DNA of 64,000 nucleotides, taken from positions 33,934 to 97,933 of the forward strand of contig CBFIDE010000008.1 of assembly GCA_965661265.1 (NCBI GenBank), written 5' to 3'. The position numbers were made by a program, and so were the translations under genes. How positions within the stretch are numbered: position 1 is the stretch's first letter; each line of letters starts with the position of its first letter. This stretch comes from CBFIDE01 sp965661265 (GTDB lineage Bacteria; Bacteroidota; Bacteroidia; Flavobacteriales; Schleiferiaceae). This document shows positions 35,888 through 45,390 of the stretch, in pieces. Under the pieces are notes generated by a model, which was given only the letters and a program-made list of their open reading frames with translations, did not search any database and had not been told where the DNA came from.

Positions 35888-37081
35888 GTGAAAAAGTTTT
35901 TGTCTAACATACAAGGAGATCGAGCCCTTTGGGTTCTTACTGTAGTGCTAGCGCTTTTCAGTTTGATGCCTGTGTTCAGCGCCAGCAGCAATATTGCCTT
36001 TCTTCACGGAAGCGGCAATACATTCTCTATGCTAGCAAAACATATGATACACCTTTGCCTTGGCCTCATCTTATTATTTGGAGCTCACAAACTAAACTAT
36101 AAGGTATTTGGGCCTCTTTCTATGATCCTTCTACCTATCGCTATTATTCTACTAGCCTATACCCTCATTGACGGTCATAGCGCAGCCAATGCCAATCGAT
36201 GGATTAAGATTCCATTATTGGGTTGGACTTTTCAAACCTCTGCCTTTGCCAGTGTAGTTTTGCTCATCTACCTTGCAAGAAGCCTCAGTAAGATTAGTAG
36301 AGAAAAGCTCCATAGTTTTAAGCAAAGTTTTCTCCCTTTGCTTGCGCCGATACTTATTGTTTGCGCACTAATTCTGCCAGCCAACTTTAGTACAGCAGCT
36401 ATTATTTTTGTGACTAGTATGCTTCTACTATTTGTTGGAGGATATCCATTAAAAAACTTAGGAATCATTAGTCTTTCTGGCATTGCAGGCCTAGGTCTGT
36501 TTATCTTATTGGTAATGGCATTTCCTAACATTAGTAATAGAGTAGATACATGGAAAAGCAGAATAGCTGCCTTTACAGAAGATGGTGAAGAAAGCTATCA
36601 AGTACATAAGGCTAAAATGGCCATTGCTCAAGGAAATGTATTTGGAAAAGGACCTGGTAAAAGTGTCCAAAAAAACTTCTTGCCCCAATCCAACTCTGAT
36701 TTCATATTTGCCATTATTGTTGAAGAATATGGCTCCTTTGGAGGATTCTTTGTTCTCTTTGCCTACTTCTTAATTGTGATAAGAATACTAGCCATTTCCA
36801 ATAATGCCCCAAGCCTTTTTGGAAAATTAGTGGTTCTAGGCACTGGCTTAGGAATCATGATACAAGCCTTTGTCAATTTGGGAGTTGCCGTAAATATATT
36901 CCCTGTTACAGGACAAACACTTCCACTTATCTCTGCCGGTGGATCGTCTATCTGGATGAACTGTGTAGCCATTGGAATTATCTTAAGCGTCAGCAAGGCT
37001 AAAGATGAATCCGTGCAAGAAAACGATGAAACTTCAGAGCCTATAACTGAAGAAACTACTAATACTCTAAGTCATGCCTAA
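35888..37081 (+). CDS. ftsW: Septal glycosyltransferase FtsW
   Basis: A 397-residue SEDS-family protein with about ten membrane helices, starting at GTG directly after the murD stop. Recognisable blocks are NANRWIKIPLLGWTFQTS (about 99-116), the GKGPGKSVQKNFLPQSNSDF loop (about 253-272) and PLISAGGSS near the C-terminus. The acidic tail is not conserved. It polymerises lipid II with FtsI. It overlaps murG by 8 bases. Confidence 0.94.
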   Translation: MKKFLSNIQGDRALWVLTVVLALFSLMPVFSASSNIAFLHGSGNTFSMLAKHMIHLCLGLILLFGAHKLNYKVFGPLSMILLPIAIILLAYTLIDGHSAANANRWIKIPLLGWTFQTSAFASVVLLIYLARSLSKISREKLHSFKQSFLPLLAPILIVCALILPANFSTAAIIFVTSMLLLFVGGYPLKNLGIISLSGIAGLGLFILLVMAFPNISNRVDTWKSRIAAFTEDGEESYQVHKAKMAIAQGNVFGKGPGKSVQKNFLPQSNSDFIFAIIVEEYGSFGGFFVLFAYFLIVIRILAISNNAPSLFGKLVVLGTGLGIMIQAFVNLGVAVNIFPVTGQTLPLISAGGSSIWMNCVAIGIILSVSKAKDESVQENDETSEPITEETTNTLSHA

Positions 37082-38174
37082 ACACAAATTTATTATGAGT
37101 GGTGGCGGAACTGGAGGACATATTTTTCCAGCTATTGCCATTGCAGATTCTTTAAAAAAGAAAACTGATGCAGAAATTCTTTTTGTTGGTGCTAAAGATC
37201 GCATGGAAATGCAAAGAGTTCCAAAAGCCGGTTACCCAATAGAAGGTCTGTGGATTTCTGGCATACAAAGAAAACTGACAATGGATAATTTAAGTTTTCC
37301 TTTTAAACTGGCAAGCAGCCTTTTCAAAAGCTATAGATTACTTAAGAAATTTAAGCCAGAGGCAGTGGTTGGGACAGGAGGATTCGCCAGCGGACCTCTT
37401 TTACAAATGGCAAGCATGCTAGGCATTCCTTGCATTATCCAAGAACAAAATTCATATGCTGGCATCACCAATAAACTATTGGCTAGTAAAGCTTCCAAAA
37501 TTTGTGTTGCCTATGATCAGATGGAAAAATTCTTTCCAAAAGATAAGATCATTAAAACAGGAAATCCTATTCGGGAGCAAATTAAAAATATGACAAGCAA
37601 TAAGGAGGGCGGCCTAGCACATTTTAAGCTAGACTCCACTAAACCTACTTTGCTAATTCTTGGAGGCAGCCTTGGCGCTAGAAAAATCAATCAATTGATT
37701 TCCGAAAGCCTTTCTGATCTTTTGGATCAAGGCTGGAATATCATCTGGCAAACAGGAAAACTATATATAGACAACATTCTAAAGGAACATGAAGCTAAGA
37801 TTGGAAACAGCCTTTACATCAATGCTTTTATTCATGAAATGAACCTTGCTTACTCAGCAGCTGATTTGGTAATTTCTAGAGCTGGCGCAGGAACTTTAAG
37901 CGAATTAGCTGTGGCAAAAAAAGCGAGCATATTGATTCCATCACCTAATGTAGCTGAGGATCATCAAACTAAGAATGCTCAGGCCCTAGTTAAAAAAGAT
38001 GCGGCCTTAATGTTTAAAGAAAATAGAAGCGCAAAAGAGCTTTCAGACTTAATTCTACAATACAAACTTCACAATAGCAGAATTGAATTAGAAAAGAACA
38101 TTGCAGAAATGGCCCAACCTAATGCAGATGATCAAATTGCTGACGAGGTACTAAAACTAATTTCCAATGGATAA
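37074..38174 (+). CDS. murG: UDP-GlcNAc:lipid I N-acetylglucosaminyltransferase
   Basis: A 366-residue GT28 enzyme. The N-terminal loop SGGGTGGHIFPA (9-20), the GTGGFASGP block, EQNSYAG, GGSLGA and the C-terminal SRAGAGTLSELA with PSPNVAEDHQTKNA are all present. It makes lipid II at the inner face of the membrane. It overlaps ftsW and murC by 8 bases each. Confidence 0.96.
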   Translation: MPKHKFIMSGGGTGGHIFPAIAIADSLKKKTDAEILFVGAKDRMEMQRVPKAGYPIEGLWISGIQRKLTMDNLSFPFKLASSLFKSYRLLKKFKPEAVVGTGGFASGPLLQMASMLGIPCIIQEQNSYAGITNKLLASKASKICVAYDQMEKFFPKDKIIKTGNPIREQIKNMTSNKEGGLAHFKLDSTKPTLLILGGSLGARKINQLISESLSDLLDQGWNIIWQTGKLYIDNILKEHEAKIGNSLYINAFIHEMNLAYSAADLVISRAGAGTLSELAVAKKASILIPSPNVAEDHQTKNAQALVKKDAALMFKENRSAKELSDLILQYKLHNSRIELEKNIAEMAQPNADDQIADEVLKLISNG

Positions 38175-39507
38175 GATAAAACAAGTATATCTTATTGGAA
38201 TTGGCGGAATAGGCATGAGTGCGCTTGCGCGATATTTCAAGCAAAAAGGTCTTTATGTTGCTGGTTATGATAAAACCAAAAATGTTCAGTGTCAAGAGTT
38301 AGAAAAGCTCAACATACCTATGAACTATGAGGACACTATTTCTGCCATTCCAAAGAAAATAAAAGATTCTCAAGAGGAAAGTATCATCATTTTTACTCCA
38401 GCCGTTCCCAATAATCATGAGCAATTAAATTACTTCTTAAAAGAAAAATTTGAGCTGGTAAAAAGAGCGGAAATCCTAGGTCGATTAAGTAAAAACCATA
38501 CTTGCCTAGCTGTTGCCGGTACTCATGGAAAAACTACTACTTCTACCCTTCTAGCACATCTGTTTATTTCAGCAGGCAGAAAAGTCAACGCATTTTTAGG
38601 TGGTGTGAGCTCCAATTATCAAACTAATTTTATTGCCGGAGTAGAAGATGAGCTTTTCATCACAGAGGCTGATGAATTTGATAGATCCTTCTTAAGGTTG
38701 GACCCCAATGCTGCCGTAATTACCAATATGGACGCGGACCATTTAGATATTTATGGTACTTCAGATGATCTACAAAACTCCTTTAGAGAATTTCATTCTA
38801 AAATTAAAGACTTTAAATTAGTACACCATAGTTTAGATTTAGAAGGTCACACCTACGGAATTGACCATGGTGATTACAAAGCAGAGAACGTTCAAATTAT
38901 TCAAGCCAATTATCATTTTGACTTTGTTGGACCGGAAATAAGAATTAACAATATTTTCTCAGGTCTACCTGGCAGACACAATATTGAGAATGCTGTTGCT
39001 GCAATTACACTAGGCTTACAATACGGACTAACTGTTGAACAAATAAAAGAAGGAATGGAAACCTTTAAAGGAGTTCAACGAAGATTTGAATATCACATCA
39101 AAAATTCTAAGCAGGTTTATATTGATGATTACGCTCATCACCCAAGTGAGATTAATGCGTTATTAGATAGCGTCAGAGAACTCTACCCGAATAAAAAAAT
39201 TACGGGCATTTTTCAACCCCATCTTTACAGCCGAACTAGAGATTTTGCAGATGATTTTGCCAAAAGTCTTTCCAAACTTGACGAATTGATTTTGCTAGAA
39301 ATCTATCCAGCCAGAGAAAACCCTATTCCAGGTATACACAGTTCTATGCTTTTAAAGAAAGTTGAGCTTGATGACAAAAAGGTTTTAGGCAAGCAAGACG
39401 TCCTGAGTAGTCTAAAAGAAAAGCCGAGAGAAATTGTTTTGACTATAGGTGCTGGAGACATAGACCAATTAATTAACCCTATCAAAATGAGTTTGTTAAA
39501 TGCGTAA
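38167..39507 (+). CDS. murC: UDP-MurNAc:L-alanine ligase
   Basis: A 446-residue Mur ligase with the N-terminal loop GIGGIGMSALA (11-21), ATP site GTHGKTTT (118-125), EADEFDRSF, ITNMDADHLD, DDYAHHP and FQPHLYSRT. All are typical of MurC. It catalyses the first amino-acid addition in wall synthesis. No ddl fusion is seen. It overlaps ftsQ by 8 bases. Confidence 0.96.
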   Translation: MDKIKQVYLIGIGGIGMSALARYFKQKGLYVAGYDKTKNVQCQELEKLNIPMNYEDTISAIPKKIKDSQEESIIIFTPAVPNNHEQLNYFLKEKFELVKRAEILGRLSKNHTCLAVAGTHGKTTTSTLLAHLFISAGRKVNAFLGGVSSNYQTNFIAGVEDELFITEADEFDRSFLRLDPNAAVITNMDADHLDIYGTSDDLQNSFREFHSKIKDFKLVHHSLDLEGHTYGIDHGDYKAENVQIIQANYHFDFVGPEIRINNIFSGLPGRHNIENAVAAITLGLQYGLTVEQIKEGMETFKGVQRRFEYHIKNSKQVYIDDYAHHPSEINALLDSVRELYPNKKITGIFQPHLYSRTRDFADDFAKSLSKLDELILLEIYPARENPIPGIHSSMLLKKVELDDKKVLGKQDVLSSLKEKPREIVLTIGAGDIDQLINPIKMSLLNA

Positions 39508-40225
39508 GCTCATAAACATAACATCTTGGATTATAGGCGCTTGCGCGATATTCTTAGTAAGTGCCGCCGGCAGCAAAAGACTTGATGACGCCCAGATAAG
39601 TTCAATAAATATTGATCCAAATAAAGGTGGGGAACTCTATTATATTAATCAAAAAGATGTCCTTAAGATACTGCATCAATTGCATCCAAGTATTGACAGT
39701 ATGGGACTTCAAGAAGTTAACATTAAAATGTTAGAAGAAAGCCTTGATAATCACCCATCTATACTAAAAGCAGAAGTATATTCGAACTTAGAAGGTGTAT
39801 TGTTTGTGGACATCAGCCAAAGAAAGCCGGTTTTTAGAGTCAAAACACCCAAAGCAGAGTACTATATCGATGAGCTTGGAGATAGCGTGGCATTAAGTCC
39901 AAACTATTCCGCAAATGTTCCTCTCGTTACAGGAGCTATTAATGCCGCTAAAAGGCAAGAGGTCTTTGAATTTTTTAGTTACTGTAAAAGTAATTCGTTC
40001 TACCGTTCCTTTTTTGATGGTATTGAGATATCGGCAGTAGAAGAATGGACTTTGTTTCCAAAAGAAGGAAGTCACAAAGTTTATTTAGGATCTTTTAAGG
40101 AGTATAAACAAAAACTTAAAAAGTTAAAAGTTTACTATTCTCAAGCAGTAACTAAAGAGAATATAGAAAGTATAGCTTATCTCAACTTGAAGTACGAAAA
40201 TCAAGTTGTTAGTAGAAAAAAATAG
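39500..40225 (+). CDS. ftsQ: Division protein FtsQ
   Basis: A 241-residue bitopic protein with one transmembrane helix near the N-terminus (about 8-24) and a periplasmic part that includes the POTRA-like segment (NIDPNKGGELYYINQKDV...) and VDISQRKPVFRV, the typical strand after the POTRA domain. Its position between murC and ftsA supports the call. Sequence conservation in FtsQ is weak. Confidence 0.87.
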   Translation: MRKLINITSWIIGACAIFLVSAAGSKRLDDAQISSINIDPNKGGELYYINQKDVLKILHQLHPSIDSMGLQEVNIKMLEESLDNHPSILKAEVYSNLEGVLFVDISQRKPVFRVKTPKAEYYIDELGDSVALSPNYSANVPLVTGAINAAKRQEVFEFFSYCKSNSFYRSFFDGIEISAVEEWTLFPKEGSHKVYLGSFKEYKQKLKKLKVYYSQAVTKENIESIAYLNLKYENQVVSRKK

Positions 40226-40230
40226 AAATT

Positions 40231-41601
40231 ATGAGCACGGATAAAATCGCCGTAGGATTAGACATAGGAACCACTAAGATAGTAGCCATGATTGGCCGCT
40301 TGAACGAGTATGGCAAGCTTGAAGTACTTGGCACAGGAAAGGCAAAATCCTTAGGTGTGCACAGAGGTGTGGTTACCAATATTACGCAGACTATAGAATC
40401 TATTAAAGAAGCTATTCATGAGGCAGAAAATCATGCAGATGTAAAAATCAAATCTGTAGTGGTAGGTATCGCAGGTCAGCACATTAGGAGTTTACAACAT
40501 TCAGATTATATCATCAGACAGAATTCTGACGATGTTATAGAGGACCGTGACATTAAAAACCTAATTGATAACGTTCATAATTTAGTAATGCTTCCTGGCG
40601 AGGAGATCATCCATGTTCTTCCGCAAGAATATAAAGTAGATGGTCAATCAGAGATTAGAGAGCCGAGAGGAATGTATGGTAGCAGACTAGAGGCTAACTT
40701 TCATATAGTAGTTGGTCAAATAAGTTCTATCAAAAACATTGGCAGATGTGTCAAGAGCAGTGATCTTCATGTAGCAGCTATTACACTAGAACCACTAGCA
40801 TCAGCTGAAGCAGTATTATCTCAAGAAGAAAAAGAAGCCGGAGTTGTACTTGTAGATATAGGTGGTGGAACTACAGATGTTGCCATTTTTAAAGATGGAA
40901 TTATCAGACATACAGCTGTGATTCCTTTTGGAGGAAATGTAATTACAGAAGATATAAAAGAAGGCTGTTCTATCATTGAAAAGCAAGCAGAACTATTGAA
41001 GATTAAATTTGGCTCTGCATGGCCAGGGGAGAATAAAGAGAATGAAATTGTGAGCATTCCCGGCCTAAGAGGAAGAGAGCCAAAGGAGATTTCTTTAAAA
41101 AATCTTTCCAAGGTTATTCACGCAAGAGTTGTAGAGATCATTGAGCAAGTATATCTAGAGATCAAGAACTACGGCTATGATGAGAATAAAAAGAAATTGA
41201 TTGCCGGAATAGTTCTTACAGGAGGCGGAAGTCAATTGAAGCACATAAAGCAATTGGTTGAGTTTGTTACAGGAATGGATACCAGAATTGGCTATCCAAA
41301 TGAGCATATCGCCAGTGAGTCTGATGAAGAATTTAGTTCTCCATCTTATGCCACAGCTGTGGGATTGGTACTAAAAGGTATTGAGACAGAAGCCAGCGGG
41401 CCGGCTATAACAGCTAGCGGAGAAGAAGAAGTGATTCCAGAAGAAATGCCTATAGCAGAGGAAGCCCCTGCTGAGGAAGAGAAAACAGAAGAAGAAAATA
41501 TTCCAGAAGAGGACAATAAAAATCCATCTACAAAGGATAATAAAGCTTGGTTTGATCGCTGGGCAAACAAGTTTAGAGATTTTTTAAATGACGATTTATA
41601 A
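40231..41601 (+). CDS. ftsA: Division protein FtsA
   Basis: A 456-residue actin-like ATPase. VGLDIGTTKIVAMIG (8-22) is phosphate motif 1, VDIGGGTTDVAIF is phosphate motif 2, and LTGGGSQLK is the adenosine motif. After the fold comes an acidic, Pro-rich linker (about 390-435), then a C-terminal helix WFDRWANKFRDFLND that should bind the membrane. It tethers FtsZ. Confidence 0.96.
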   Translation: MSTDKIAVGLDIGTTKIVAMIGRLNEYGKLEVLGTGKAKSLGVHRGVVTNITQTIESIKEAIHEAENHADVKIKSVVVGIAGQHIRSLQHSDYIIRQNSDDVIEDRDIKNLIDNVHNLVMLPGEEIIHVLPQEYKVDGQSEIREPRGMYGSRLEANFHIVVGQISSIKNIGRCVKSSDLHVAAITLEPLASAEAVLSQEEKEAGVVLVDIGGGTTDVAIFKDGIIRHTAVIPFGGNVITEDIKEGCSIIEKQAELLKIKFGSAWPGENKENEIVSIPGLRGREPKEISLKNLSKVIHARVVEIIEQVYLEIKNYGYDENKKKLIAGIVLTGGGSQLKHIKQLVEFVTGMDTRIGYPNEHIASESDEEFSSPSYATAVGLVLKGIETEASGPAITASGEEEVIPEEMPIAEEAPAEEEKTEEENIPEEDNKNPSTKDNKAWFDRWANKFRDFLNDDL

Positions 41602-41609
41602 TTGAAGTT

Positions 41610-43736
41610 ATGAGCGATAACAATCAAAACGATGCCATTAGTTTTGACTTACCAAAAAATCAATCATCTGTTATTAAGGTAATTGGTGTTGGTGGTGGTG
41701 GTAGCAATGCTGTTAACCATATGTTTAATCACGGAATCCGCGGTGTGGACTTCGTGATCTGTAATACAGACAGTCAAGCCCTTGAGAACAGTGCCGTTCC
41801 AATCAAAATCCAGTTAGGTGTAAATCTTACAGAAGGTTTAGGTGCTGGAGCTAATCCAGAAGTTGGAGAAGAAGCAGCAAGAGAAAGTTTAGAAGATATT
41901 AGATCCATTCTTGGGCATAGCACCAAGATGCTTTTCATTACCGCCGGAATGGGTGGTGGAACAGGAACTGGAGCAGCGCCTGTTATCGCGAAAGCGGCAA
42001 AAGAAATGGGCATACTTACAGTAGGTATAGTTACGCAGCCTTTTCTATTTGAAGGAAATAACAGAAGACAGCAAGCTGAAAAAGGTATAGATGAGCTAAG
42101 AAATAACGTGGATTCTCTTATTGTAATCAACAATAATAAGCTTAGAGAGGTTTATGGCAACCTTGGTTTTAAAGCAGGATTTGCAAAAGCTGATGAAGTC
42201 TTAGCAACAGCAGCAAGGGGTATTGCTGAGGTAATTACTCATCACTATACTACAAATATTGACCTTAGAGATGCAAAAACAGTTCTTGCTGATAGCGGAA
42301 CTGCCATTATGGGATCTAGTGAGGCTAAAGGAGAAAACAGAGCAGCGCAAGCCATTGCCAGCGCAATGGATTCTCCATTGTTGAACGACAATCATATTCG
42401 TGGTGCCAAGAATGTATTACTTCTTATTGTTTCCGGAACCGAAGAAATCACTATTGATGAAATTGGAGAAATTAACGACTTTATTCAAAATGAAGCAGGC
42501 GGAAACGCCAACATCATTATGGGTATTGGAGAAGATGAAGAATTAGAAGATTCAATCGCAGTAACCATTGTTGCCACAGGCTTTAATGCCGATCAACAAG
42601 TTCAGGTTACTGGTAGAAGCCCAAGAAAAGTAGTTCACCCTCTAGAAGATGAGCAGGAAGTCAGCACCAGTGTTTATACCAAAACTTATCAGCAAGATAG
42701 AGAAGATGATCAAGAAGACATGATCTCTTTGGAACTTCAAAAAATAAAACAGACTAAAGAAACTCAAAGTTCTCATCAGCCGCCACTTTTTAATTTTGAA
42801 GAGGAGGATGAGTCGATTAATACAGAAGCTAACACTACGCAGGCTTCAGAAGAGCAGGTTTCCGAAGAGTATGTATCAGGAGTTTCTTCTGATACTGCTC
42901 CCAATGAAATACGTCATGTCCTAGAATTAGAGGATGATGTGGTTGATTCTGCTCCAGAGGTTAAAGAGATTACAGCGGCTGACAGGGGAACGGAGGAAAC
43001 ATCTAAGAATGAGGAAATTACTTCAGGCTTAGAGGAAAACTCCATTATTGAAACTGAAGAGAAAGAGCTTGAAGCGCCTACTGCGGAAAAGGATGATTCT
43101 GACGCAGAAGAGGAGTTCACTTTCTTTGAGTTGGATTCGGCCTCAGACAAGGACACTGAAGTTGAAAAAATTGAGGCAGAAGCCGATTCTAATAACACTA
43201 CTGAAACTTTAGTAGAGGAGCTTAAAGAAGTTCAAGCTGAGCAAAAAACCAATGAAGAGCCAAAGGCGGAGATTGAGCAGAAAGCTGAAGAGTCAAAAGA
43301 AGAGACCATGACTTTTAATCTAGATGACTATTTAGAATTAGAAGCAAAACTAAAGTCTCCGGCTGCCCAAAAGAAAAGCAAAGAAGTGCAGAATAAGCAG
43401 GAAGAGGATGAAGCTTTGAACTTTGAGTTAAAAACTGTAGAAACTCCTGTGAAAGAATCTAGCCCGGTAGCTAAGACATCAGAGGATGGCATCTCAGAAA
43501 GAATGCGCTTAAAGGCAGAAGAAAGAAAAGCCCAGTTTAAAGCTTTTAACTATCGATTTAAAACGCATCCTTATGCAGTTGATGACGCAGAAAATGTTCC
43601 TGCCTACAAAAGACAAGGTATAAATATTGAAGGCGAAAAACATAGTACAGAAAACAAATTGGGAAGGTTTACAATCAATGAAGATGATGGTGAAATCAAA
43701 TCCAACAATAGTTTTTTACATGATAATGTAGATTAA
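41610..43736 (+). CDS. ftsZ: Division GTPase FtsZ with a long acidic linker
   Basis: A 708-residue FtsZ. The GTPase domain (about 20-330) has GVGGGGSNAVNHM, the tubulin signature GGGTGTG (115-121) and NVDSLIVINNNKL. Residues of about 335-650 form a low-complexity linker very rich in Glu, followed by a conserved C-terminal region (ENVPAYKRQGI, RFTINEDDG, NSFLHDNVD) as in other Bacteroidota. Bacterial FtsZ is usually 350-450 residues, so the linker is notable. It is the last gene of the cluster, with a strong terminator. Confidence 0.97.
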   Translation: MSDNNQNDAISFDLPKNQSSVIKVIGVGGGGSNAVNHMFNHGIRGVDFVICNTDSQALENSAVPIKIQLGVNLTEGLGAGANPEVGEEAARESLEDIRSILGHSTKMLFITAGMGGGTGTGAAPVIAKAAKEMGILTVGIVTQPFLFEGNNRRQQAEKGIDELRNNVDSLIVINNNKLREVYGNLGFKAGFAKADEVLATAARGIAEVITHHYTTNIDLRDAKTVLADSGTAIMGSSEAKGENRAAQAIASAMDSPLLNDNHIRGAKNVLLLIVSGTEEITIDEIGEINDFIQNEAGGNANIIMGIGEDEELEDSIAVTIVATGFNADQQVQVTGRSPRKVVHPLEDEQEVSTSVYTKTYQQDREDDQEDMISLELQKIKQTKETQSSHQPPLFNFEEEDESINTEANTTQASEEQVSEEYVSGVSSDTAPNEIRHVLELEDDVVDSAPEVKEITAADRGTEETSKNEEITSGLEENSIIETEEKELEAPTAEKDDSDAEEEFTFFELDSASDKDTEVEKIEAEADSNNTTETLVEELKEVQAEQKTNEEPKAEIEQKAEESKEETMTFNLDDYLELEAKLKSPAAQKKSKEVQNKQEEDEALNFELKTVETPVKESSPVAKTSEDGISERMRLKAEERKAQFKAFNYRFKTHPYAVDDAENVPAYKRQGINIEGEKHSTENKLGRFTINEDDGEIKSNNSFLHDNVD

Positions 43737-43754
43737 CAACCTTATTGAAATCAT

Positions 43755-43787
43755 AAAAAAAGCCGAGCAAATAGCTCGGCTTTTTTT
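43755..43787. terminator. Bidirectional terminator between ftsZ and the glucan operon
   Basis: A7GCCGAGC pairs with GCTCGGCT7 around AAATA. A and T runs on either side let it act for ftsZ (plus strand) and for the minus-strand operon ending at 43833. Confidence 0.93.
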
Positions 43788-43832
43788 ATACCTCAAGACC
43801 TAGTTAAAACCAATTTTAATACTAGGCTCTAT

Positions 43833-45386
43833 TTATAAAATACTTATAGTTTCTGTAAAGACTTTAGAATCTGAATATACTTTCAGGATGTAATTCCCGG
43901 CTGACAATTCTATTTTGAAAAGTGCTTCATTATCAATTTTCATACTTTCAATTATGAGCTCGCCTTTCATAGTATATATTTCGGCATAAGCTGCAGATTC
44001 AGAATTCAAGCCTTTAATTTTGAAAGAACCCCTAGAAGGATTCGGATAGACCTCTAAATCTAGATCATTAGTTTTATTGGACTCCTCTAATCCGATACCG
44101 CTATTATTATAAACTCTTATATAATCCACCTCCATAGTGCTCTCTATAAAAGAAGGATCAATATCAAACCATGCACCTCCCATTGCAATATTGAGGATAA
44201 AAAAATGTGGACTATCAAATGGCCAAGTTGCTGCGTTTTTAACAGTTGGCTTATAAGTATAGAATAGTTTATTATCTACTAAAAATGAGATTTGGTTTGG
44301 GGACCAATTGATGGAATATATATGAAAGGCTGTACTTACACTATCCTTTATTACTCTATTCGTATTTATGGTACTTCCAAAACTAGACCTCGTATGGGTT
44401 GAACCATGAATTTCATCTTGATCATACCCCCAATGCTCCATTATATCTATTTCGCCGCAATCGGGCCATGCAATTGTTGGTGGATGAACACTATTACCAA
44501 TACTTGTACCCAACATCCATAGAGCAGGCCAGGTGCCATCGCCAAAAGGCAATTTTGCCCTTATATCCACTCTGCCATATGTAAAATCAAACTTTGAAGT
44601 AAGCCTGGCTGAAGTATAATCAAGAGTTAAACCATTATAAGTATAGCTTTCTCTCTTGGCAACGATTTTTAAAGTTCCATTACTTAAATAACAATTGTCT
44701 ATTCTGTCTGTATAATGCTGCTTCTCGCCATTAAACCAACCCCACGCATTTGGCGGAACTACTTCAGGAAACCAAGCAGATGTATCAATAGGACCAAAAT
44801 AATTGAACTCCTCAGCCCAAGCCAAATTGGTATAAACTACATCTAATTGATTTGCAGATTCGTAATTTGGGTAGGATATATCATCAATATAATAAGTTCC
44901 AGAGATTGAAGAGCTGCCATTAATGAAGATCACTATACGCTTATAACTTCCTTTGGCATTGGTAGAGATATTTGTTCCGGTAAAAGTTGCGTTTGAGAAA
45001 TCAAAACTTAGGTTAGACCATCCAGCCTGAGCTGACTTAATGCTTACTTCTACATCACCTTCTGAACCTTCCTCAAGCTTAATTCTAACCTCATTAGTAT
45101 CTCCACTTGGAGCGTGAAATTTCAGGTTCATTATTTGTTGCGCAGAAAGGACAACTTCAAAAGGTAAATCTAAAAACGCACCCTCCCATGAACTACCTGA
45201 ATTAATAAATCTAGCAGCAGTGTTGTTCATGTCCACAGGATCTACAACAAGTCCTGTTTGTGTGCCGCCAAAACCTTCAAATGCATGATTTGGCGAATTA
45301 AAATTAATAGAACTTTGTTGTGCAAAAACAGTAATGTTTTGAAGCACTAAAAGTAAACCTAACATAACACTTAACTTCATTCTCAT
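43833..45386 (-). CDS. GH16 beta-glucanase with type IX secretion tail
   Basis: A 517-residue secreted enzyme. A signal peptide ends near VFAQ (20-23). An N-terminal beta-sandwich (about 25-175) looks like a carbohydrate-binding module. The GH16 domain (about 185-430) contains the catalytic motif EIDIME, with Glu312, Asp314 and Glu317, and a CBM-free active-site region with WPALWMLG. The C-terminal 75 residues (VYPNPSRGSFKIKG...) match the type IX sorting domain. It probably cuts beta-1,3-glucan (laminarin) outside the cell. It ends the operon; MKLSV at residue 3 is an alternative start. Confidence 0.92.
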   Translation of the reverse strand: MRMKLSVMLGLLLVLQNITVFAQQSSINFNSPNHAFEGFGGTQTGLVVDPVDMNNTAARFINSGSSWEGAFLDLPFEVVLSAQQIMNLKFHAPSGDTNEVRIKLEEGSEGDVEVSIKSAQAGWSNLSFDFSNATFTGTNISTNAKGSYKRIVIFINGSSSISGTYYIDDISYPNYESANQLDVVYTNLAWAEEFNYFGPIDTSAWFPEVVPPNAWGWFNGEKQHYTDRIDNCYLSNGTLKIVAKRESYTYNGLTLDYTSARLTSKFDFTYGRVDIRAKLPFGDGTWPALWMLGTSIGNSVHPPTIAWPDCGEIDIMEHWGYDQDEIHGSTHTRSSFGSTINTNRVIKDSVSTAFHIYSINWSPNQISFLVDNKLFYTYKPTVKNAATWPFDSPHFFILNIAMGGAWFDIDPSFIESTMEVDYIRVYNNSGIGLEESNKTNDLDLEVYPNPSRGSFKIKGLNSESAAYAEIYTMKGELIIESMKIDNEALFKIELSAGNYILKVYSDSKVFTETISIL

Positions 45387-45390
45387 AATT

